Below are positions 12,439-24,000 of a stretch of DNA of 64,000 nt, piece after piece. A program made the translations under genes and the position numbers. Numbering within the stretch: the stretch's first letter is position 1; each line of letters opens with the position of its first letter. Where the stretch lies: contig CP084609.1 of the NCBI GenBank assembly GCA_025917655.1, positions 310,001 through 374,000 on the forward strand, in the 5' to 3' direction. The DNA comes from Chlorella sorokiniana (lineage: Eukaryota > Chlorophyta > Trebouxiophyceae > Chlorellales > Chlorellaceae). A model generated the notes under the pieces. It searched no databases. It was not told where the DNA came from and saw nothing but the letters and a program-made list of their open reading frames with translations.

Positions 12439-13500
12439 CTGCAAGAAGGTGGAGTGCGGGAGCTGTGAGCTCTTGGGTTTGCGGAGGCCTATAGACTGGG
12501 GAGTGCGGCACGTGGTATGCTGAAAAGCAGCGGACTGGTTCTCACCTTGATGTGGTATGCAACGCAAACCGAGTTTGCTGAAAGACAGTGCTCGGGACGC
12601 TGTTCGGGGAGCTGATAAGGAGCTGATAAGCTTTCTACCTGGGCTCCCAAGCAAGAAGCGATATCGCCGATTTGGGGGCGATATCGAAGGCTTCGGATCT
12701 GCATAGAACTTCATCCATAGCCATCAATTATCACGAAGATTTCTAGCACGTTACACGCCGCTTCTGTTGCCATGCCCTGCCACTGCCGCTGCCTGCTGCC
12801 GCCGCCTGCCGCCGCCGCCTGTGCCGCCAGCCGAGAAACCGTCTTGAATATTTCGTGCTTGCCTCGTAGTATGATGTCCTCCCCAACCTGCGGCATAGCA
12901 GCGCCATGCACATGTATCAGCTGTCAGCTGTCGTGGGCAGCACTATAAGAGGCGCGATTGTCATAGTCCTTGCAGGCAGCAACCCGTGCTGCTAGTCCCT
13001 GCGTCCCTTTGTTGTAGAGCGACCAAAATATAAGAGTGTTGCAATGTTGTTGCTTACAAGCTTTCTTGCAAGAGCAAGTGTTCCTAACGGAGCAAAGTTC
13101 CATTACTGCTGCATTCCACCCCGCTGTTGCAGACTTACCCTGGTGGACAGAATAGCATCAATGAAAAATGCTCTGCAATGGTTAAATTGCAGGCACCTGA
13201 AGCAAGTATGCTTGTGCCCTCCTACAAACCATTGCTGCCTGCTGGTGACAGGATACATGTACCAGTGGTGACAGGATGTTCGACGCCCGTTGGGTGGGCG
13301 AGCACATTCCCAAACCATTCCCATGGAATGTCATGGCTGATGCAAATTACAGTTCTGCAGCGTTGACTGTACAATCGACTCTCATTGCCGTGAGAGAATG
13401 AGCAGCTGTAGCAGGTACACAGAGCGGTACACAAGGTCAGTGGAGACCCTCAGGCCCCACTCACACTTCTAGGCGTCACACACGCCCACGGGCAGGCAGC
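12439..13500. other. Divergent intergenic region between POR and the transporter
   Basis: Shared upstream region of POR (-) and the MFS transporter (+). Besides the GATAAG pair it has a short inverted repeat, CGATATCGCC at 12659-12668 and its complement at 12677-12686. A 66-codon minus frame at 12711-12911 is not convincing. No other gene was recognised. Confidence 0.5.
12614..12630 (-). promoter_or_regulatory. Tandem GATAAG (I-box-like) motifs upstream of POR
   Basis: The unit GAGCTGATAAG occurs twice back to back (GATAAG at 12614-12619 and 12625-12630), about 180 bases upstream of the POR start codon. GATAAG is the I-box core seen in plant light-regulated promoters. A role in POR light control is inference. 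Confidence 0.4.
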
Positions 13501-16500
13501 ATGGCGGGCAGCGAAGAGTTGATATTGCCGCCGGGCTGCAAAGATGCGAAACTGGCGCTGCTGTTCGTGTCTGTGCTCGGGGAATTCATGCAAGGTGAGT
13601 TTGATCAGATCGGCTCCCGCTTATATACCGTGCCGCTCGCATAACCACCACCCCCATTTTGTTGCACGCGCCTCCCGGGCCCCCCTCCAGGCGGGCTGTT
13701 CTTCGGCTGGCCATCACTCTCCGGCATGTTGCAGCAGCTAGGCAACTATTCAGATGGCTGCCCGACGGAGGGTGAGACCGATCAGATGGCGACTGCCGCT
13801 GCCGCGCCCGCACGTTACGTCTGCTCAGATCCCGCCCGCTGCGCCTGTGCAGGCAAGTGCCAGTCGCAGGAGGCCAGTCTAGCGCTGCTGTGGACGCTGG
13901 GCATCTTCACGTTGAACTGCGGCCCGGTGGTCATGGGCTTTGTGCTCGACTTTCTGGGGCCCAAGCTGACTGGCATCCTTGGTGGGAGCCCCGCCTGGCC
14001 TGATGGCTTTATGCTGTGCATACGTGTCGGAAATTGACAGTCGCCAAAGCATCACACATGGAGCCGTTTCTGCCGAATGCGGCCAGCGCGTGCCGTGCCA
14101 CGCTGCATGGGAGTTGGACGGGCCCCCACCGCGCCTTTGTGGATTGCCCCGCAGGCGTCTCGCTTAACATGATCGCGCTGGTGCTCTTCGGCGTCTCCTC
14201 CTCCAGCGGCGTCAACGCCTTCATCCCCGCCGCCATCCTGTTGGGCCTGGGCAACATCACGTTCCACCTGGCCCAGTTCCACATCTCGGCCCTCTACCCC
14301 CGTTCCCGAGGCCTGGTGGCCTCCATCTTCGTGGCGGGCTTCACCGGCTGCGGCATCGTCATGTACCTGCTCATGCTGGTGTTTGACGCGGCGGGTGGCA
14401 CGCAGTGAGCAGGGAGCACAGGGGGGAAGTATGCTGCTGCTATGAGTTGGTGGTGTAGGTCGGGTTTCAGCAGAAGCGGAGGCAGCTACGCAGTGTGGTG
14501 CAGGGCAGCGCTGTAGGCAGCTGAAGCGGCTTTGTGGGGGCAGAGCCAGCGCTGCCACGGCAGCAGGTTCACGTCTGCGGTACGCATCGCCCCGCAGGGC
14601 GGCGTATCGCACCATCATGCTCTCCTACGCCGGCATCTGCTCGCTGTGGATCCCGCTGCTGGCATGGATGATGCCGGGCCACTCCTTCCGCGTGGGTATG
14701 CTCTATCTCATGCGCAAGGACTGGACGTTTGAAGTGCGGCTGCGCAACGGTGGGCTCACGCGCGGGCGCCGGGGTGGTGGTGCTGGCCGGGCGCTTGGCG
14801 CGCGTGTGGATGCTCGTTTGTGCTATGTGCGTTTTTGTGTTCACAACATCGATCCATTCTAGTCTGGTCCTATCACATCTTCAGACTCCTCCCCTGGCCA
14901 CGTACACACTCACACACATACACTCCCCATTCCCCAACCCCCACCTTCTTGCAGAGTTTGCGGTGCACTATCGTCGCACGACCTCGCTGCAGGACTTTGT
15001 GGCTGCCTCGTCGCTAAGCCAGGCCAACGGCGGCAGGCGAGCCCTCCTTTTGCTTGGCTGTATTGGCGGTTTGTTGTGTGCAGGAGCGGTCGCGGCCCTG
15101 CTGGTGGCTGCTGTGACTGCAGATCAGCTCGCAAGAAGATGTCCTGGCTGCGCAGCATTGTCACGACGCTGAACTGCGCCAACTGCTGTTGCAGGACGGG
15201 GCTGCACAGTCGCGGCGGCATGGTAGCAGCAGCAGGCAACACGGTGCCCCACGCGGGACCTGTGCGGTCGCCAGACAACCAGCTGGCATCGTGAGTTGGC
15301 TGCTGCATGCATAGGGAGCCCAACCCACATGATATGATGCTTGCTGCTGCTGCTGCTGGAGAGCCTACCGTTATACCGTGTCGACCCCTCCGTGATGCTG
15401 GATTTGACAAGGAGGGACACGCCATATTGATCCTTTGCAGGCCTGTGCAGAGCCTTTCTCAGACGCAGCTCAGCAACGGCGGCGAGTACGAGCAGGACAG
15501 CATGGCGGGGCAGCTGCCACAGGTGTGGTCGCCAATCAAACCTTGCCTCCCCTGCTGCTGCCACCGCGGCGTTGCTTCAGTCCGCGGCCTGGTGCAGCGT
15601 AGCTGTCGATTGACGCTGACAATTGACGATGCGGCCTCTCGGCCTGTGCCTGTGCTGCACCAGCCACTCATGCACCTCCCGACTATCCGTTGCCACCCGG
15701 TGCAGGACATCTCTTGGGGCCCGCTGGTCTTCGAGGCGCGGCGCTTTGTGGAGCTGCGCAAGAAGACGTTTTCAGGTGTGCAGCAGCCCTGGGCAGACCA
15801 CGCACCTGTTTGGTTGCCTGCACAAGCTCCTGACCTCATCAAGCAGCTCGGGATTGCATCCCGCCTGCTGCGCTCGTCGTGCCCTTCACAAGCACTGCAT
15901 CCTGCTCTCTTGCTCGCCCGCAGAGCAGTTTTGGTCCTCCGAGGCGCTCGGCATGGGCATCTTCTACACCCTCAACGTCTTCATCATGCAGTTCTATCTG
16001 GGTGGGTTTTCTGGGGTCGTGGTTGACAGGTGTTTTGTGCTGCCTGAAAATCAGCACCACACGCTGTACCTCCTCCCATGTGCACGCTGTCCCAGTGGGA
16101 TGGGCGGAGGCGTAGGGCGCGAGCCTTGGCCTGCCGCAGTGCCTGCCCTGGCCAGCTCCCCTGGTCCCTCTGGCCACACAGCGCGAGCACACACGTGCGT
16201 CCTGCAGGCACCACGCGGTCGCAGCTGGCGGACAAGGGGGATAAAGGGGCGTACACCGACTTTGCCAACATCGTGGTGGCCTTTGCCTTCCTGGGCATAC
16301 CTGTCATTGGCTGGCTGCTGGACAAGAAGGTGTGGGGGGGGCTGGGTTGCGAGCCTTTGGATGGAGTGATGCAGCTTTGTGCGGGCACGTTGGCGGTCGG
16401 CACTTGCATGCATGCCCGCACCTCGCTATGCCGTTTGATTGGCGAACAGAGTGGACACCCGTGCTTGTGTGCGTGTCCCCGATCTTGTCCCTGCAGGGCT

Positions 16501-17481
16501 ATGGCATCACGCTGGGAGCCATCAACGGCCTCAACGTGCTGTCCAGCATCCTGCAGGCCATCCCCAACCTGCAGGTGCAGGTGCTGACGCTGCTGACCTG
16601 GATGGTCTCCCGCTTCTTCATGTACTCCAGGTGCAATTCGAGCGCTGCTGCTGCCGCGTTGCTGTATATATCATCTATTATAATCAGATCTGGCATCATC
16701 TGGCTGATCGGCCCTTGTGTGGGGTGGAGGGTCAGCTGCTGGCGCGGCCACCACTGCGGGACACGAGCGCTGCGGCTGCGGCGTTGGCCGCCCTGCCAAG
16801 AAGAGTTGGGGTTGCAGTCGTGAACCACTGTGCTGCACGTCCCTGACATGCCCTGCTGCAGTTACTTTGCCATCTTCGGCAACCTCTTTGGCTTCAAGAA
16901 CTTTGGCAAGCTCGTGGCGGCGGACAACATTTTCAACAGTCTGTTTGGCCTGTTACAGGTGGGTCAGAAAGGCAGCTGGTGGGTCTCAAGTTGCGTTGAT
17001 GCAGGACAAACACTTCACGACACAGCCCGCATTGCGACCTTTGAAAGCATCTCACCCATACGCCGCCCCCACCTCCACACACACACCCCCCCCCCACACC
17101 CGCAGTACCCGCTGGCGTACCTCGGCCTGCACCACGGCTTCACCTGGATCAACGTGGGCCAGGCAGTGGTGCTGCTGCCCCTCTTCTTCTTCTCCTATTA
17201 CATGTTCCGTTGGGAGAACTCAGACTTGGTACCCATACGGTGAGCGCGCGGCTGGGGGGCTCAGAACTGAGGCAGGGCCGGTGTGTGAATGGGGTCGGGG
17301 AGAGATACCAGAGCTTAAGCACGTGTCACAAGCGGTGGCATGGTGGCTGCGCTGACACCTGGGTCACTTTCAGGCGTTGACTGCACAGGGCCTCATTGGT
17401 TGACTGAGCAACGCTTGCAATGCCCAACTTCCATGCAGGCCCATGGAAGGAGAAGAGCTGGAAGTCAGAATGTACTACTGA
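13501..17481 (+). CDS. MFS transporter, SLC43/FMP42-like
   Basis: Starts MAGSEELILPPG and has about 14 exons, each coding one or two hydrophobic segments: ALLFVSVLGEFMQ, then GGLFFGWPSL, TLNCGPVVMGFVLDFLG, SLNMIALVLFGVSSSSG, FIPAAILLGLGNITFHLAQ, RGLVASIFVAGFTGCG, GMGIFYTLNVFIMQF, VVAFAFLGIPVIGWLLDKK, ITLGAINGLNVLSSILQAIP, FTWINVGQAVVLLPLFFFSYY. The N-terminal half, the loop after the sixth helix and the C-terminal half match the SLC43 (LAT3/LAT4) and yeast FMP42 branch of the major facilitator superfamily. Animal members carry neutral amino acids; the substrate here cannot be read. The last exon begins at 17439 and gives PMEGEELEVRMYY before the stop. The exons from about 16.4 kb onward are repeated downstream. 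Confidence 0.85.
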
Positions 17482-17520
17482 AAAGAGAGTGGAATGTTAT
17501 ACGATTGCCTGTTGTAAAAT
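16373..17520 (+). repeat. Source block of a duplicated transporter 3' end (copy A)
   Basis: The last four exons and intervening introns, plus the start of the 3' flank. They match 19065-20281 and, for the terminal part only, about 26610-26830. The protein-coding exons match almost exactly while the introns have drifted. Confidence 0.85.
17513..17517 (+). terminator. TGTAA polyadenylation motif of the transporter gene
   Basis: TGTAA 32 bases after the stop. A TGTAA also follows the last-exon homology in both downstream copies (20277-20281 and 26811-26815). Confidence 0.5.
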
Positions 17521-17739
17521 CCCAATACCAGAGCCAAATTGCACACAGGTCAGACACAACCTTTGCAGACACAACCGAGGGGCTTGACATCACTTTGGCA
17601 CACACCGTCGTCCTTGTCAAGTTGTTGTGCATGGTCAGTGATGCATTCCAGCAGTTGCTGTAGAGGCTCTGACATCATCTTCTTTGGGATCTTAGATTAA
17701 AACCGCCATTCAAGGCGTCGCTATCCCAACAAAATGGGG

Positions 17740-18100
17740 CTAGAAGCACGTACCAGCCTGCTGAACTACTGAGAGACTGCCACAGTCAACTATGCACACA
17801 GTCAACTGCTGAGAGACTGCCACATTTTTTAGCATGAACTCTATGGCGGGGTGAAACCTGTGAGTTGGAATACCCAGGTCATTTACGTTGTCAGCAGCAA
17901 GCCATGTCACAGGTTTTGGATGAAACCTTTTATTGGCAAGGTCCCTAAATACCATGAAGGTATCCCACGCATCATCCGGCCACTTATCGTCTTTTTAATA
18001 GCGCGGGCACGTTTGGCTTGTTTTAAAGGCTCTTCGTTCAAGACATCGAAGAGGGCAGCCACATCCTTGGCTGCCGAATAACCTGTTCCGCGTAATGTTC
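17740..18100 (-). pseudogene. Unrecognised minus-strand coding remnant
   Basis: Read on the minus strand, this piece gives protein-like sequence: SAAKDVAALFDVLNEEPLKQ, then, after one frame change, KWPDDAWDTFMVFRDLANKR, and HPKPVTWLAADNVNDLG followed by THRFHPAIEFMLKN. Composition and codon use look like real coding DNA, but I do not recognise the family and see no start. It may be an exon or decayed element caught between the transporter copies. Confidence 0.3.
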
Positions 18101-18529
18101 CCGAACTTCTGTTGCTGCTTGTCTAAGGTGGATCAATGGGAGTGAGGAGAGGGAGACGTTGGAGGAGGGGCAGGGGGAGGAAGGGGGAGGTGCAAGTGTG
18201 GGTGCGCCTGGCGTGAATGCCTGCCACCCACAGCAGCATGCCGCAAGCGGGCAGCGATGTATGCACAGGCCTTGTGGCACAGGCCTGCAGCTGGGTTGTC
18301 GCTCGCCCAACCAGCTCCCGCCTCGCAACCATCCCTTCCGCAGGGTCGGTCGTCGCGCAGGTCGTCGGGCAGGGTCGCAAGGTCGCAACTTTACAGCAAC
18401 GGGCCGGGTGCTGTGCAACCAGGCCGGGTGGCAACAGAGGCCTAACCGGAAGGGTTGGACGGGCGTGGGCACGGCGGAACCGGCCAACGCTGCCTGTCGG
18501 CGTCTCGGCGTATGGCGTCTCGGCATGCA

Positions 18530-19045
18530 GCGGCGGCGCGCGAGGACACAGCGTCGCCACTGCTTGGGGGCGCGGATCCAGCGCGACACGGTCAGCGGGT
18601 GGGCGATGCGCCTCGTGGCGACGAGGGACAGCCGCGTCCACGCCCCTCCTATGCCACTGGCGAAGACGATGTCGGTCGCCACGATGCGCCCGACCTTGAC
18701 CGCCATGCACATGTTCAACGTGGTCTGGAGCTTCTGGGTGCACAGCCTGCGGAGACGAAACGGTAGTCCGTGGCGTCCGTGTACTCGGCGGTGGACAAGC
18801 GACGGATGACTACGGGCTGGGCTCTCCAATCCAGGCACTGGGGGATGGCCTTGAACGTCTTCCATGGCACTATTTCGTCGCCACTCGCGGGTGCGCGTGG
18901 CAGAAACCACGCAGACTCGAACGTGCGCACCCTGCCCGCGGGACCTACCATCCCAGTAGGCCGTGAAAGCAGGCTGAAAAAGCTCAGGCGTTTTCCAGAA
19001 ATGCGGCTGACCAGATCACAAGTAGGTGCCAAGTAGGCGATACAC
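18530..19045 (-). pseudogene. Unrecognised minus-strand coding remnant
   Basis: The minus strand gives RVRTFESAWFLPRAP, SGDEIVPWKTFKAIPQCLDW, then VVIRRLSTAEYTDATDYRF, and in a shifted frame QTTLNMCMAVKVGRIVATDI followed by VFASGIGGAWTRLSLVATRR. It reads like protein, with one frame change near 18740. The family is unknown. It could belong to the same minus-strand gene as the 17740-18100 piece; the stretch between them is Arg-rich and unconvincing. Confidence 0.3.
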
Positions 19046-19064
19046 GTAGTCATGTGCGGGCGCT

Positions 19065-20236
19065 TTGTGCGGGCGCTTTGGCGGTTGGCACCCGCATGCA
19101 TGCCCGCAACTGGTTATGCCTTTGAGTGAGGAACAGAATGGAAACCTGTGCTTGTGTCTCCGTCCCCCGATCTTGTCCCTGCAGGGCTATGGCATCACGC
19201 TGGGAGCCATCAACGGCCTCAACGTGCTGTCCAGCATCCTGCAGGCCATCCCCAACCTGCAGGTGCAGGTGCTGACGCTGCTGACCTGGATGGTCTCCCG
19301 CTTCTTCATGTACTCCAGGTGCAGCTCTCGAGCGCTGCTGCCGCAGCTGCTCAACTTCTTGGTGCAGCTCTCGAGCGTTGCCGCCGCACTGCGCAATGTT
19401 TGGTGCAGCTCAAGGCGCTGCTGCCGCACTGCCCAGTGGTTGACCTGGTGCAATCAGATCTGGCATCATTAGGACCTGATCGGTCCTTGTGTGGGGTGGA
19501 GGGTCAGCTGCTGGCGCGGCCACCACTGCGGGACACGAGCGCTGCGGCTGCGGCGTTGGCCGCCCTGCCAGGAGGATGTGGGGGTTGCAAATCGTGAACC
19601 ACCGCCCTGCACGTCCCTGACATGCCCTGCTGCAGCTACTTTGCCATCTTCGGCAACCTCTTTGGCTTCAAGAACTTTGGCAAGCTCGTGGCGGCGGACA
19701 ACATTTTCAACAGTCTCTTTGGCCTGTTACAGGTGGGTCGGAAGGGCAGCTGGTGGACCTTATTATGCATTAATTGCAGAACAGCAATGCACGACACAGC
19801 CTGCACTGCGATGTTTCAAAAGCATCACTTCCCTATGCCGCCCCCACCTCCAACCCCCCCCACCCGCAGTACCCGCTTGCGTACCTCGGCCTGCACCACG
19901 GCTTCACCTGGATCAACGTGGGCCAGGCAGTGGTGCTGCTGCCCCTCTTCTTCTTCTCCTACTACATGTTCTGTTGGGAGAACTCGGACCTGGTGCCCAT
20001 ACGGTGAGCGTGCGGCTGGGGGGCTCAGAACTGGGGCAGGGAGCCGGGGAGGGGCAAAGACATCGGAGCGAAAACGCGTGTTGCGCAGGTGCTGACTTGG
20101 CTACGCTCACAGCTGGGTCAGCTGCGGGCTGTAGATGCACAGGGCCTCTTTGGCTGACTGAGTGATTGTTACAACTGCTCGACTTCCATGCAGGCCCATG
20201 GAGGGAGAAGAGCTGGAAGTTAGAATGTACTATTGA
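19065..20236 (+). pseudogene. Partial 3' copy of the SLC43-like transporter (copy B)
   Basis: Repeats the last four exons of the upstream transporter: ITLGAINGLNVLSSILQAIP, NLFGFKNFGKLVAADNIFNS, FTWINVGQAVVLLPLFFFSYY, and the last exon ending EELEVRMYY with a stop at 20234-20236. The exon sequences are nearly identical to copy A. Introns differ, and the first has expanded through short CTC/GCTG repeats. No 5' exons are present, so it cannot encode a full transporter. A TGTAA motif follows at 20277. Conserved splice sites and exons suggest a fairly recent tandem duplication. Confidence 0.85.
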
Positions 20237-21046
20237 TCAGCGGAACACAATTGTGTGTTTGCCTGAGAAATGACGTTGTAAGAGCGATCGCATGAAGTTA
20301 TGCAGCAGGTATCAATCAGTGCACATATTATTGTATGCAAGCCGAGCCCCAATGCGGGAATCGTTGGTGGCAGGGCCGCGAGCGCAGCCCTGCCCCCAGC
20401 AGAGCGGCCATTTTAGTGGCAGTCTCAGGGCCCAATTTTGCCTTAAGCATACTTCCTATAGGACATTCGGGCCTTTCTAACGGTGTCAAAAGGCCTGCTG
20501 CCCATTGGATTGCTTGCTCCTGCACGTACTGCTCCCGAGACATTTACCCAAAGTCCGCCACAACACACTCTGCCATTCTTTTCGAATCATCGGTCTGCTG
20601 TGAAGCCATCTAGGTGAGTACCGACACGCATATCTCACAGATGCGGCGTGTGGCTCGCAATCTCACTTTGCTCAGCGAGAACAGGGGCTGTGGGCGGTGA
20701 TACCCCTCAAAGGGAGCAAAGTTACTCTAAAAGATAACGATTCTGGTGCTACATACAACTATACTGCCGTGGCACACGCAGCGTTTTCATGGCTGGACCC
20801 AGCCGTGGCCGTGATGCCTTTGAAGGGCAAATTCCCTCCGCACAACAGCATTGACGGCTGACAAAGCATTTTATCCACATTTGCAGGCGAATAGAGCTCA
20901 AATCAGAGTGGCACTAAGAAGGCTGCGCGGCAGACAAAGCCAACCCTGCAGCCCTCTAGTAAAAAACAGTCCCCAGGGAAGTGGTTGTCACAATTCACGA
21001 TTCTCATACATGTTTCGAAACTAAGAACGTGCTAGTTCTGAAGAAG
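20237..21046. other. Region upstream of the GmrSD-like gene
   Basis: Less GC-rich than the left part of the window. The frame of the GmrSD-like gene stays open back to about 20968 without an ATG, giving VVTIHDSHTCFETKNVLVLK just before Met 21047. An upstream exon, for instance from ATG 20789 (MAGPSRGRD), may therefore belong to that gene. Nothing else was recognised. Confidence 0.4.
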
Positions 21047-24000
21047 ATGGACTTTGACGTTGGTCAGGTGCGATTCACGGCTTTTGCTGCAGTTCCTGGT
21101 TAACCTCTGACGCATGCATCTCTCTTATGAAGCCACTCAATTGCCTTGCCGCAGGCGGGGCCTGAGCCCTTTCAAACTGTTACAAAGTCTGCTTTTGTGT
21201 GGTTGAATACGAATAATGTTCGATACAGTGTTGAGGCCTACCAGCGGGGCTACGAATGGAACGAAGTGCAGGCTGAAAGGTAAATATCTGCGTTGCCTTT
21301 TGTGATTATACCCATGGTTGTGGGACTGTGTGCTTATGAATGGTTGAATTCCCTGCTTGTGTTCCCTCCGTGGCATCAACGTGGTATAGATTGCTGAACT
21401 CAATCCTCAAGGTAGTGGAGCTGTCTGAAATAGGGAGTCAAGAGAGATCTGCGTTCTTAAAATTGGGTGAAGTTGTGCTCCTTTTGAAAGGGAGGGAAAG
21501 TCATATGCAGGCAAGACACTCGGCAATTTTGTTAGGGTGTGGACCGGGATATTCAGGGCCAACTCACCGATGAACATGTTGCATAAGATTGTTCTAAGAG
21601 CAAGCCATCCTTGATTTTGCAGGGAAATATCTGGGAAGGCCACAAGCTTGACGTGGAAATTGTGGATGGCCAGCAGCGATTAACCACGTTGCTGCTACTG
21701 CATGCAGTCTTGCAGTACCTTTTCTGTCGTGGCACAATGAAGCTCAGGGCAGAAGGCGTAGGTTGCTTTATGGTGGACAAAACCATTGAGATTGGTGAAG
21801 TGGAAAAAGCCATCGAGACACGATTCACTTTCAGATTTTTGGACGATACAAAGCTGCTAGTAACTTCTGAGAAGAAAGAACACGGCTTGGCTGAGTTCAC
21901 ATTCAGGAACCTGCAACGCCTGGATTATCTTATGAAACTTGACAAAGCAGATGGTTACTCGCGAGAAATCGATTGCGGTTTTTATCTGCAATTGGCTGAC
22001 TCAAAAGAACCCACATCTTCAATGCTTATTGAAGAGTCATAAGCCATCATCAACATCAACAACCCAACTAAAATTAGCCTTACATTCGCTGTATAAATTC
22101 TATAAAGGGATGAATTATCGTGTGCTATGGACCACCTCACTGACGCAGCATCGGCAGCTGGCACTGCACACTTTCTTGGCCCTCAACTGTGAAACTATGA
22201 GGGTGGCTCTGGCTACTCCCGATGTCATCAAGGTGGCGCTTGTTAGCGACCTGCGCGAGGTGAAACAACTTGTGATGTTGTTCAATTTGTGCCATAGCGT
22301 ATGATATCATGTGGTGTTCATGTTTTTCCTTCATGATGTGCAGAGACAAGCTGGGCCAGCCTTGGATGAATGGGAAAGCATTGAGAAAATGCTAAGTGAT
22401 GCGGCGTCGACCCTTTCAACAGAAGACACCCTGCAATGGCTGCAGCCAACCTTTGGTGCTTCGGCACCTTTAACCGGCAGTCGTTTGATGTTGGACTTCC
22501 TGCACCATGTTTGTGAACTGGATCCAAAGGTGTTCCAGGGCATCTTAATCTGCATATCGAGCAGTGATTCACTCACAGCACCCTATGAACCAATGAACCT
22601 TGATGTTGATTGCAGAGACGTCACAAACCGTCAACCACCACTAGCGAGCAGGCCTTGGTGCATTTCTATGCTGAGAAACGCAAGATGGATGGTGATGAAG
22701 ACCAATGGGATCCTGCAACTTATATCACAGTAGAGCTTCAGCCTTATGCCCGTGCCTATGCTACAATGCTCACACGGTGCTTGCACAGGACCCTCAACAG
22801 AAAAGAAAATAAAAACTCAACCATCCCACGATGTTGGCATTGGTGAACCTGCTTAGGTCTGCAGGCTGGCTCAAGCCTCCTGTGCGTAAACCTGCAGCTT
22901 GATTTACATCACCTCTAGGAAATGTTGTGTCTTGATTGCAGCATGCCGGATCAACTCTGGCGTCTATCTGCATTGCAAATAATTCACAAGTGCGAAGGTC
23001 AGCTGCTCCTTGACGATTCAACTGATCCTGACACATGCTGTCTTGTGTGTTAATAACGCTGCTGGGTAGCTGCCCTCTCCATTCCTGGTTTGGCATTGAA
23101 CTTGCAGGGTCACTTGAAGAATTGGAAAATGCCTTGACGTCTTTGGAATACCTGACTCTCAACCGAATGGTTAACAAATTCCAGAATGGCATGCGAACTG
23201 CTCTTCAGACGGAGTAAGGCTAGCCATCATTCTGTTCCAACACAAATTGTTGTTGGTGAAAACCACATTACAAAGTTCCACACCATACATGCAGTACCCA
23301 TTATATCAATATGCTTGACAAGATAGGGGAGTGGATGAGTTTACCCAGGACATTGCCAGTTCCAAGTACAAATCAATATTCTCTCTGATTTTCCTGACTG
23401 GATTCCGCTGAACCCTTGGCCATGAAGGACTCGCAACCCCTTTTTGTTGCAGAACAAGAGCTGGTTTGGAATTGTTAAAAACTTTATATTTTGCAGACGT
23501 TTACGGCAATTATCCAGGAGCAGCCCGTTCGCTGCTATTGCAGCTGGAGCACAGCATGGTGCCGGTAACAGGTCGCGGTCTGAATGCAAAGATGTCTTTG
23601 TGGACTGGTTCGATCTCTGTAGAACACATCTTGCCACAAGTGAATCATCGCAGTCTGCGCAGCAATTCCATTCACATAAATTTCATGTATATCTACTCTC
23701 GTTGTCGTTTGTTGACTGTGCAGGTGCTGAGAAAGGACTCCCGCGATAAGACGGTATTTGGTGGCATGCATAAGCCGCTGCTCCACAAAATGGGTAACCT
23801 AGCACTTCTCAACAGAAAGGATAACTCAGAGCTCAGCAACTTAGACTTTAAAGATAAGAAAGCAAAAATAATGTAAGTCACGCCTTTCCAGCCCCTGCGG
23901 CGGACCACTCTGGGGAAACGCCGGCCATATTTGAGCACCTGTGGAAATTTTACATCTGCAGAGAACTGAATACCAATAAATGCACTCGATTACTTGAAGA

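Noticed and set aside
12711-12911. Small minus-strand gene of 66 codons upstream of POR
   Set aside because: It starts with ATG and reads plausibly at first, but has a low-complexity Ala/Gly/Gln core, no homology I can name and no splice context.
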